Source of the DNA: DATJWY01 sp035500775
Lineage (GTDB): Bacteria > Pseudomonadota > Alphaproteobacteria > Acetobacterales > Acetobacteraceae
Assembly (NCBI GenBank): GCA_035500775.1
Contig: DATJWY010000329.1
Span: forward strand, 1 to 12,487
DNA length: 12,487 nt
Reading direction: 5' to 3'
Shown: piece after piece, positions 6,466-12,487 of the stretch
Position numbering within the stretch: the stretch's first letter is position 1
Layout: each line of letters starts with the position of its first letter
The notes under the pieces: model-generated
What the model saw: the letters and a program-made list of their open reading frames with translations, nothing else
The model's database searches: none
What the model was told of the DNA's origin: nothing
Program-made: the position numbers and the translations under genes

Positions 6466-9132
6466 TCATTGGCCTAGCCGCTCCAGGATCGCCGGGACAT
6501 GCACCTGGTCGCCTTTGTAGTTGCCGGTCAGCGCGTACATCACGAGGTTGACGCCGAACCGGTAGGCAAGGGTGCGTTGCCGCTCGCCGCCGGGAATGGC
6601 GGCGTAGGGGTTGGCACCGGCCTCGTCGGTCGCCCAGGCGGCGGCCCAGTCATTCGTGCCGATGATCACCGGGCTCACGCTGTCATTCGAGCGGTCCTGG
6701 TCCCGCTGCACCCAGACAGTGCCGCCATCGTAGCGGCCGGGGAAGGCGGGCAGCAGGTAGAAAGAGCGGGCGAGCACGTGGTCGGCGGTCAGCGGCGCGA
6801 GGGGGGGCACCTGCAGGCCGCGCGCCGCCCGGCGCAGCGCCGCCCCGGCGCCCGGAGCCATGCCGGCGCCCGAACCGGACTCCCCGGCATCGCCGCCGCG
6901 CGTGTCGATCAGGATGATCCCGCCATGCGCCATGTAGTCGTTGAGCGCCGCGACCGCGCGCGGCCCCGGCGCCGTTCCCTCCGTCACCGGCCAGTAGAGC
7001 AGGGGATAGAAGCTGAGATCGTCCTCGCCCGGCGTGACCCCCACCGGGTCGGCCAGCACGGCGGCGGTGCGCCGGTTCACATAGGCGGAGAGGCCGGCGA
7101 GGCCGGCGCGGGCGACGCCGTCCACCTGCTCGTCGCCGGAGAGCACATAGGCGAGATGGGTGGCCAGCGCTGGGCTTTCCGCCGCCCGTGCCGGCGCGAG
7201 CGGCAGCAGGAGCAGCAGGGCGGCGGTGGCGGCCGGGCGCAGCAGGCCGCGCACGAACAGGCTCGCCAGCAGATCGAGCAGCAGCAGCAGGAGTGCCGCC
7301 GCGAGCAGCGCCGGACCGAGCGCCCGTTCCCGCGCCGCGCCGTGCAGTGTCCGTTCCGCGGCGCCGGGGATCGAAGCCGCGGCGACGAGCGGCGGTTGCG
7401 CCGTGCCGATATTGAGCGCCCGCCGCTCCTCCGCCTTGCCGTAGAGTCCGGGCGGGTGGCGGGGCGAGACCGGCGTGGTGGCGAAATCCCGCGCCGCGAG
7501 GCCGCGCGCCGCCTGGGGGGGCGGGCCGAGCATGCCGGCGCCGTCCAGCGTTTGCGCCGGCGCCAGCAGCGCCGCCGCGTCACCCGCGTGCACCCCGGCG
7601 GAGAGCCGCACCAGCCGGCGCAGCATGTCCACGAACAGGCCGGAGAGCGGCAGGTTCGACCAATCGGCATTGGCGGTGACATGGAACAGCACGATCCGCC
7701 CCTGGCCGAGCGCCGCCTCGGTGACGAGCGGGGTGCCGTCGGCGAGGCGGGCCCAGCTATGCGCGGCGAGGCCGGCGGAGGGTTCCGCCAGTACCTGCCG
7801 CCGCACCGTGACCTCTTCCGGCACGGCGAGGCCGGCGAACGGGCTTTCGGGCGGGAAGGGGGCGAGCCCGGCCGGCTTGCTCCAGGACATGCTGCCGCCG
7901 AGCTGGCGGTCGCCATCGAGCAGGCGCACCGGCAGCAGCGGGTCGTCGTCGCCCGCCTCTGCGGTGCGCGGGCCGGCGAAGCGCACCAGCAGCCCGCCTT
8001 GCTCCACCCAGTGCCGCAGCGTCTCGGCCTCCGCCTCGGAAACCGGGCGGTCGGCGAGGACCAGCACGGAAACCGGCCGGGCGAGCAGCGCCGGGATATC
8101 GCCGGTGCGCAGCTCCGTCTCCGGCGCGAGGGCGCGGTCCAGATAGAAGAGCGGGCCGGTCAGCGGCGTTTGCGCCCCCGCCTCCTCCCCGGCGAGCAGC
8201 CCGACCGGGTGGCGGCGCGCGCTCTCGTCCAGCAGTGCCACCGCCCCGGCGCCAGCCCCGCCTTCGAGGGTGAGCCGCGCGAGCTGGTTGCGCAATTCGA
8301 GCGGCAGGGCGACCGGCGCCTCGCCGATCCCGGCGCCTTCCGGCAGGGTAACGGTGGTGCGGGCGAGCACCCGCCCGTCGCCGGTCTCCGCCTGCACCTG
8401 CGCCTGTTCCGGGACGGGGAGCGGCAGGCGGGCGACGCGCAGCCACAGAGCATCCGCCGCCGGGCGCGGCGGGAGCAACAGGCGCAGGCGCGGCATTTCG
8501 GCGCGGATCTCCGTCACCGGCCCGTGCGCGGCGAGGGCGGCGGCGAAGGCGGGGTCGGCCTCGGTCGCGAGTCCGTCCGCGATGTAGAAGGCGGGGCCAG
8601 GTGGGGCCGCCCGGATCGCCGCGGCGGCGCTGGCGCGGTCCACCCCCCAGGGAAGCGGGTGCAGCGCGCCGAGCAGCGGGCGGAGCTCCGGCGCCGTCAT
8701 CGGCGGGGTGGCGCGCGGCGGCGCATCGGCCTCGTCGCGCGCGGTGGCGAGCAGGGCGACGCGCCGCCCCGCCGCCTCCGCCCGGTCGAGCACCGCCTGC
8801 GCCGCGCCGAGCCGCTCATCCCAGTCCGAAGCCGCGGCCCAGCCCGTGTCCAGCACCAGCAGCACTGGGCCGGACGCGGTGAAGACTTCCGGCCGGCCAC
8901 CGAGCACGGGGCGGGCGAGGCCGAGAACCAGCAGCGCCGCCGCCAGCAGGCGCAGGGCGAGCAGCCACCACGGGGTGACGGCGGCCGTCTCCTCCGTCCG
9001 GGGCAGGCCTTCGAGCAGGCGGATCGCCGGGAAATCCTGGGTGCGTGGCGCGGGCGGGCTCGCGCGCAGCAGCCACCAGAGCAGCGGCAGCACGATGAGG
9101 CCAAGCAGGGCGTAAGGGGCGGCGAAGACCAT
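6466..9132 (-). CDS. BatA/vWA-like and DUF4159 membrane protein of the MoxR cluster
   Basis: An 888-aa envelope protein of unknown function that is a standard partner of MoxR and DUF58 proteins in alphaproteobacteria. Two N-terminal membrane segments (about 7-25 and 53-75) form the BatA-type start, followed by a vWA-like domain beginning VLLVLDTGWAAA. Its metal-site motif is degenerate: DTGWA instead of DxSxS. The middle holds a second domain with VLVLADRPVSEAEAETLRHWVEQGG, resembling glutamine-amidotransferase-like folds. A Leu/Ala-rich membrane stretch (about 605-648) leads to the C-terminal DUF4159 domain (about 655-885; HLAYVLSG, LSFYPLLYWP, GGIILIDTRGG, RSFYLLPAFPGRYDG, YRFGVNLVMYALTGNYK). 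The ATG at 9132 follows a GAGGA site by 10 nt. A long open frame on the other strand is a shadow. Confidence 0.9.
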   Translation of the reverse strand: MVFAAPYALLGLIVLPLLWWLLRASPPAPRTQDFPAIRLLEGLPRTEETAAVTPWWLLALRLLAAALLVLGLARPVLGGRPEVFTASGPVLLVLDTGWAAASDWDERLGAAQAVLDRAEAAGRRVALLATARDEADAPPRATPPMTAPELRPLLGALHPLPWGVDRASAAAAIRAAPPGPAFYIADGLATEADPAFAAALAAHGPVTEIRAEMPRLRLLLPPRPAADALWLRVARLPLPVPEQAQVQAETGDGRVLARTTVTLPEGAGIGEAPVALPLELRNQLARLTLEGGAGAGAVALLDESARRHPVGLLAGEEAGAQTPLTGPLFYLDRALAPETELRTGDIPALLARPVSVLVLADRPVSEAEAETLRHWVEQGGLLVRFAGPRTAEAGDDDPLLPVRLLDGDRQLGGSMSWSKPAGLAPFPPESPFAGLAVPEEVTVRRQVLAEPSAGLAAHSWARLADGTPLVTEAALGQGRIVLFHVTANADWSNLPLSGLFVDMLRRLVRLSAGVHAGDAAALLAPAQTLDGAGMLGPPPQAARGLAARDFATTPVSPRHPPGLYGKAEERRALNIGTAQPPLVAAASIPGAAERTLHGAARERALGPALLAAALLLLLLDLLASLFVRGLLRPAATAALLLLLPLAPARAAESPALATHLAYVLSGDEQVDGVARAGLAGLSAYVNRRTAAVLADPVGVTPGEDDLSFYPLLYWPVTEGTAPGPRAVAALNDYMAHGGIILIDTRGGDAGESGSGAGMAPGAGAALRRAARGLQVPPLAPLTADHVLARSFYLLPAFPGRYDGGTVWVQRDQDRSNDSVSPVIIGTNDWAAAWATDEAGANPYAAIPGGERQRTLAYRFGVNLVMYALTGNYKGDQVHVPAILERLGQ

Positions 9133-9166
9133 TCAGCGTCGTTCCTCGCCCCTGTGCGCGGAAGAT

Positions 9167-9209
9167 GCGGGGCTCTGCCCCGCGCCCCGCTGGGGGCGAG
9201 CGCCCCCAG
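9167..9209 (-). repeat. Twin-hairpin repeat, copy 6 (left half of inverted pair)
   Basis: On the plus strand GCGGGGC (9167-9173) pairs with GCCCCGC (9177-9183), then GCCCCG (9184-9189), then CTGGGGGCG (9190-9198) pairs with CGCCCCCAG (9201-9209). In its own orientation it is the copy 3 type. It lies between the DUF58 and DUF4159 genes and is followed, after 20 nt, by copy 7 in the opposite orientation. Confidence 0.8.
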
Positions 9210-9229
9210 ACCCGCACAAGTTAAGGGGT

Positions 9230-9327
9230 CTGGGGCCGATGGCCCCAGTGGGGTCCAGGGGCGGAGTGGCCCAAGGTTCCGCCGCTCCGCAGGAGCGGTG
9301 GAATGGCCACGGAGGGAAAGCCCTTGG
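9230..9327 (+). repeat. Twin-hairpin repeat, copy 7, with an internal palindrome
   Basis: Stem 1 is CTGGGGCC (9230-9237) pairing with GGCCCCAG (9241-9248), then TGGGGT (9249-9254), as in copy 1. Stem 2 opens normally with CCAGGGGCGGA (9255-9265), but its closing arm GCCCTTGG appears only at 9320-9327. The intervening 54 nt (9266-9319) contain their own hairpin: GTGGCC (9266-9271) with GGCCAC (9305-9310), and TTCCGCCGCTCC (9277-9288) with GGAGCGGTGGAA (9292-9303), with one G-T pair. The result is a compound, nested hairpin. Confidence 0.7.
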
Positions 9328-9350
9328 CCTTTCTGGTGGATTAATCAATT

Positions 9351-10232
9351 TCATTGGCGATCGCCCGGCCTGCTGGCCAGCGCCTCATAAAGCGCGAGCA
9401 GCGCCGTTTCCGGCGGCCGGTCGGTATGATGCACGGCGAAGCCGAATCCGGCGGGGGCGGCGATGCGGGCGATCCCTTCCTGCCGCGCCGCCAGTGCGGC
9501 GGCGTAGGAGCCCCGCACCGCCTCCGTGCGCGGCAGCAGGGTTTCGCCCTCGCCCTCCAGGCCACGGAAACGGACCCGGCCGGACCAGGGCAGCGCCGCT
9601 TCCGCCGGGTCGAGCACCTGCACGAGCTGGCCCGTCACCGGGACGGAGGCGAGCCAGGCGAGGCAGGCCTCGATGTCCGGCAGCGGGGCGAGGAAGTCGC
9701 TGATCAGCACGATCTGGGCATGACGCGGCAGGGCGACGCGCGGCGGCAGGCCGGCATCGCTTCCGGCGGCGGCATTCGGTGCCGTCTCCAGCGCCATCGC
9801 CAGCGGTTCCAGCGCCGTCCGCCCTGCGAAGCGGCGTGACGAACCCGGCAGCCGCACTTGCTCGCCGCCGCGCAGCAGCAGCGCCGCCAGCGCCAGCAGC
9901 AGCAGCCGCGCCCGCTCCGCCTTGGTCGGCAGCGCGGCATGCGAGCGCCAGCGCATGCTCGGCGAGGAATCATGCCAGAGGAACACGGTCTGCGCCGCTT
10001 CCCACTCCGTCTCCCGCACATAGGCGCGGCCGGACCGGGCGGAGGCGCGCCAGTCCACGCGGGCCAGCGGGTCGCCGGCGACGAAGGGGCGGTATTGCCA
10101 GAAACTCTCGCCGAGCCCGGTCCGCCGCCGCCCGTGCACGCCCTGCGCGACCGTGCTCGCCACCCGCTCGGCGGCGACCAGCAGCGGAGGGAGGCGGGCG
10201 CCGAGCGCCTCCGCCAGGCGGGCGACGCTCAT
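9351..10232 (-). CDS. DUF58 domain protein with vWA-type metal site
   Basis: A 293-aa protein of the DUF58 family, whose genes almost always follow moxR. Its role is not established; it is thought to work with the MoxR ATPase in assembling or activating envelope proteins. The family signature is complete: FWQYRPFVAGDPLARVDW (44-61), then SARSGRAYVRETEWEAA. It is followed by a MIDAS-like DxSxS motif, DSSPS at 88-92, and a vWA-like fold with the IVLISDFLAPLPD strand. No membrane segment is evident, so it is probably cytoplasmic. The ATG at 10232 lies 55 nt after the moxR stop with no visible Shine-Dalgarno, so translation may depend on moxR. A repeat pair separates it from the DUF4159 gene. Confidence 0.92.
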   Translation of the reverse strand: MSVARLAEALGARLPPLLVAAERVASTVAQGVHGRRRTGLGESFWQYRPFVAGDPLARVDWRASARSGRAYVRETEWEAAQTVFLWHDSSPSMRWRSHAALPTKAERARLLLLALAALLLRGGEQVRLPGSSRRFAGRTALEPLAMALETAPNAAAGSDAGLPPRVALPRHAQIVLISDFLAPLPDIEACLAWLASVPVTGQLVQVLDPAEAALPWSGRVRFRGLEGEGETLLPRTEAVRGSYAAALAARQEGIARIAAPAGFGFAVHHTDRPPETALLALYEALASRPGDRQ

Positions 10233-10287
10233 GCGGCGGGCGCGGCGCGCCGCGCGCGGGCGGGCGGCGTGCGTATGGGCGCGGCGT

Positions 10288-11268
10288 TCACCCGAGCCGG
10301 TCCACCAGCCCGGCGATGATCCCGTCCAGGGTCACGCCGTCGGCGCGGGCGGAGAAGGTCAGCGCCATGCGGTGCCGGAGCACCGGGCGGGCAAGGGCGG
10401 CGATGTCCTCCAGGCTCGGCGACAGCCGTCCGTCCAGCAGCGCCCGCGCCCGGCTGGCCAGCATCAGCGCCTGCGCCGCGCGGGGGCCGGGGCCCCAGGC
10501 GACATGGCGCCGCACCGCCTCCTCGGTGGCGCTTTCCGGCCGCGCGCCGCGCACCAGGGCGAGGATCGCGTCCACCACCCGCTCGGCCACCGGCAGGCGG
10601 CGCACCAGGGCCTGGGCCGCGAGCAGCGCCTCGGCGTTCAGCACCGGGCGCGGCGTCGCCACGTCGCTGCCGGTGGTGGCGAGCAGCATGGCGCGCTCGG
10701 CCGCCTCGTCCGGATAGGCGATGTCCACCTGCATCAGGAAGCGGTCGAGCTGCGCCTCGGGCAGCGGATAGGTGCCTTCCTGCTCCAGCGGGTTCTGCGT
10801 CGCCAGCACATGGAAGGGGCGGGGCAGTTGCTGATCGATGCCCGCCACCGCCACCTTCCGCTCCTGCATCGCCTGCAGCAGCGCGGATTGGGTGCGCGGG
10901 CTGGCGCGGTTGATCTCGTCCGCCATCAGCAACTGGCAGAAGACCGGGCCGCGCACGAAGCGGAAGCTGCGCCGGCCGCTGCCGTCCTCGTCCAGCACCT
11001 CGCTGCCGGTGATGTCAGCCGGCATCAGGTCCGGGGTGAACTGCACCCGCCTTGCATCGAGCCCGAGCACGGTGCCGAGCGTCTCCACGAGCAGGGTCTT
11101 GCCGAGGCCCGGCACGCCGACGAGCAGCGCATGGCCGCCGGAGAGCAGGCTGACCAGCACCTGCTCCACCACCGCTTCCTGGCCGATGACGATGCGCCCC
11201 GTCTCCGCCCGGGCCGCGGCGACGCCGGTGCCCACCGTTTCGACTTCCGCCAGAAGATTGTCCCGCAA
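10288..11268 (-). CDS. MoxR family AAA+ ATPase
   Basis: MoxR ATPases act as chaperone-like machines with vWA-domain partners to mature or insert metal into target complexes. The 326-aa product is of normal length, with Walker A GVPGLGKT (51-58), the MoxR block RVQFTPDLMPADITGSEVL (74-92), Walker B LLMADE (113-118), sensor 1 ATQNPLEQEGTYPLPEAQLD (156-175) with N159, and arginine R176. The C-terminal lid region follows (about 210-326). The start chosen is TTG at 11268: GGAG (11274-11277) lies 5 nt ahead, and no ATG exists near the family N-terminus. It leads moxR-DUF58-DUF4159 and is divergent from the DUF1285 gene. The physiological target cannot be read from this window. Confidence 0.93.
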   Translation of the reverse strand: MRDNLLAEVETVGTGVAAARAETGRIVIGQEAVVEQVLVSLLSGGHALLVGVPGLGKTLLVETLGTVLGLDARRVQFTPDLMPADITGSEVLDEDGSGRRSFRFVRGPVFCQLLMADEINRASPRTQSALLQAMQERKVAVAGIDQQLPRPFHVLATQNPLEQEGTYPLPEAQLDRFLMQVDIAYPDEAAERAMLLATTGSDVATPRPVLNAEALLAAQALVRRLPVAERVVDAILALVRGARPESATEEAVRRHVAWGPGPRAAQALMLASRARALLDGRLSPSLEDIAALARPVLRHRMALTFSARADGVTLDGIIAGLVDRLG

Positions 11269-11373
11269 GGCCGCTCCGCCTGTCTGGTCGGGGCGCGGAT
11301 CAGGCGCCGGCCCCGAACAAGGTCAATGATTTGCGCCCGCCCGGTCTTTCATCAAGGCAGGGAAGCTCCCTAT

Positions 11374-12045
11374 ATGGCACGCAAAGAGAAAAGCGGCACA
11401 CTGCCCGGAGGCCCAGATTTGGACGAGGCCCAGCGAAACAGCCAGCCTCCGCTCGACGAGCACCGGTCGGGCTGCACGGAGACGGGCCTGCGACTCAAGG
11501 GTTTCCGTGGCGGGGCCTCCGCCGCGCCACGCCAGCGCATCGAGTGCGGCGATCTGCCGTTCCTCATCAAACGCGACGGCACCTGGCTCTATCGCGGCAC
11601 CCCGATCAGCCGGAAGGAGCTGGTCTGCCTGTTCTCCAGCGTGCTCAGCCGCGACGCGGCCGGGGATTACTGGCTGGAAACGCCGGTCGAGCACGGCCGC
11701 ATCCAGGTCGAGGAGACGCCCTGGCTCGCCGTGGAGCTGGATTGGCGCTGCGATGGCCGGCACCAGGCGCTCTCCTTCCGCACCAATGTGGATCAGGTGG
11801 TCACGGCGGGCGCCGAGCATCCGATCCGCATCACGCATGATTGCCTGACCTGCGAGCCGACGCCCTACATCATGATCCGCCAGGGCGAGGGCGCCTTGCC
11901 ACTGGAGGCCCGCATCATCCGTCCGGTTTATTACGAACTCGTGGCGCTCGCCGTGCCGGAGACCGTGCGCGGCGTGCGCAAGTTCGGCGTGTGGAGCTGC
12001 GGGCATTTCTTTTCGCTCGGCGACCTGCCGCCCGGCGAGGACTGA
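11374..12045 (+). CDS. DUF1285 domain protein
   Basis: A 223-aa cytoplasmic protein of unknown function. Residues about 56-218 match the DUF1285 family: IECGDLPFLIKRDGTWLYRG, the TPISRKELVCLFSSVLSRD block, YWLETPVEHGRIQVEE, the SFRTNVDQVV strand and RPVYYELVALAV. The first 50 residues are polar and low in complexity and are outside the conserved domain, so a later start is possible, but the ATG at 11374 has a GGGAAG site 8 nt upstream. It is divergent from moxR (105-nt gap) and 6 nt ahead of the CoA diphosphatase gene, an arrangement common in alphaproteobacteria and often followed by the CCA-adding enzyme. Four cysteines (34, 58, 85 and 126) precede C157 and C160; no clear metal site is formed. 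Confidence 0.85.
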   Translation: MARKEKSGTLPGGPDLDEAQRNSQPPLDEHRSGCTETGLRLKGFRGGASAAPRQRIECGDLPFLIKRDGTWLYRGTPISRKELVCLFSSVLSRDAAGDYWLETPVEHGRIQVEETPWLAVELDWRCDGRHQALSFRTNVDQVVTAGAEHPIRITHDCLTCEPTPYIMIRQGEGALPLEARIIRPVYYELVALAVPETVRGVRKFGVWSCGHFFSLGDLPPGED

Positions 12046-12051
12046 GGGGCG

Positions 12052-12487
12052 GTGGAGGCGGCGGAACTCCGGGCCCGGCTGGCCGGGTGCGGAGGGGATG
12101 AGGTGTCAGAGCTGCCGGCCTCGCTCGCTGCTTCGATCGGACTCGATCCGGCGGCGCTAGTGCCGGCCGCGGTGCTGGTGGGCATTGTTCCCGGCCCCGG
12201 CGCCGGCGTGCTGCTCACCCGGCGCATGCCGACGCTGCGGCAGCATAGCGGTCAGGTGAGCTTCCCCGGCGGCCGCATCGATCCCGGCGATGCGAGCCCG
12301 GAAGCGGCGGCGCTGCGCGAGGCGCGGGAGGAGGTGGGGCTCGACCCGGATTCGGTGGAACTGCTCGGCCGCCTGCCCGACCACATGACCGGCACGGGCT
12401 ACCGGGTGACGCCCGTGACCGGCCTGCTGTCCCCCGGCTTCCAGGTGGCCGCCGCGCCCGCCGAGGTGGACGCGGTGTTCATGCTGT
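12052..12487 (+). CDS. CoA diphosphatase, Nudix NudL-type (3' end outside window)
   Basis: Enzymes of this Nudix branch hydrolyse coenzyme A and related compounds to phosphopantetheine and 3',5'-ADP. The 145 visible residues include the family signature LLTRRMPTLRQHSGQVSFPG (54-73) leading into the Nudix box, with REAREEVGL at 89-97 giving metal ligands E93 and E94. VTGLLSPGF and EVDAVFML follow, as in E. coli NudL. The GTG at 12052, 6 nt after the DUF1285 stop, gives an ELRARLAG N-terminus. A second in-frame GTG at 12103 has a better ribosome site (GGAGG at 12091-12095, 7 nt spacing) and would remove 17 residues. The gene runs off the right edge. Confidence 0.92.
   Translation, partial: MEAAELRARLAGCGGDEVSELPASLAASIGLDPAALVPAAVLVGIVPGPGAGVLLTRRMPTLRQHSGQVSFPGGRIDPGDASPEAAALREAREEVGLDPDSVELLGRLPDHMTGTGYRVTPVTGLLSPGFQVAAAPAEVDAVFML

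Noticed and set aside
20..9327. The repeats as a CRISPR array
   Set aside because: Copies are scattered over 9 kb, occur in both orientations, differ in sequence and lack regular spacers or cas genes.
6499..9390. A 963-codon open frame on the plus strand opposite the DUF4159 gene
   Set aside because: Its translation is rich in Arg, Gly, Ala, Gln and His with no domain, and it mirrors a clear family member on the other strand. High GC removes stops from antisense frames.
11298..11326. Promoter for moxR with TTGACC as -35
   Set aside because: The -35 is good, but at 17-18 nt spacing the -10 reads CTGATC or TGATCC, too poor to support a call.
10153..12045. A 630-codon plus-strand frame running into the DUF1285 gene
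   Set aside because: Only the last 223 codons are real. The earlier part is antisense to moxR and DUF58 and has no domain; the ATG at 11374 with its ribosome site is the real start.

Overview
This 12.5 kb window is GC-rich chromosomal DNA from an alphaproteobacterium, most likely of the Acetobacteraceae/Rhodospirillales. The evidence is gene content and order: the MoxR-DUF58-BatA/DUF4159 cluster divergent from DUF1285-CoA diphosphatase, the CtpA-YibQ-RppH run, and UbiK next to Lgt. The genus is not determined. I see no tRNA, rRNA, CRISPR array, phage gene or transposase.

Layout, left to right. (1) 1-165: non-coding, with two twin-hairpin repeats. (2) 166-1949, minus strand: hldD (ADP-heptose epimerase, LPS core) overlapping lgt (lipoprotein diacylglyceryl transferase) by 4 nt. 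(3) 2023-2310, plus: ubiK, a ubiquinone-synthesis accessory factor, divergent from hldD and convergent with osmC. (4) 2375-2800, minus: osmC peroxidase, from a GTG start. (5) 3043-6086, minus: ctpA (S41 protease), a YibQ-like divergent polysaccharide deacetylase and rppH (RNA 5' pyrophosphohydrolase), in transcription order ctpA-yibQ-rppH. (6) 6466-11268, minus: moxR (AAA+), a DUF58 protein and a large BatA/DUF4159 membrane protein. (7) 11374-12487, plus: a DUF1285 protein and a CoA diphosphatase cut off by the window edge.

Most genes serve the envelope: LPS core heptose, lipoprotein maturation, periplasmic proteolysis and a MoxR/vWA module of the kind thought to act in envelope protein maturation. 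The others are housekeeping: quinone synthesis, peroxide defence, mRNA decay and nucleotide clean-up.

The most unusual feature is not a gene. Seven copies of a two-hairpin repeat occupy five of the six longest gene-free gaps (the moxR/DUF1285 gap has none). Each copy is stem 1, a (C/T)GGGG(T/C) linker, then stem 2. Stem sequences differ between copies but change on both arms together, so pairing is kept. Two copies form an inverted pair inside the moxR operon, and one of these has a 54-nt palindromic segment in the loop of stem 2.
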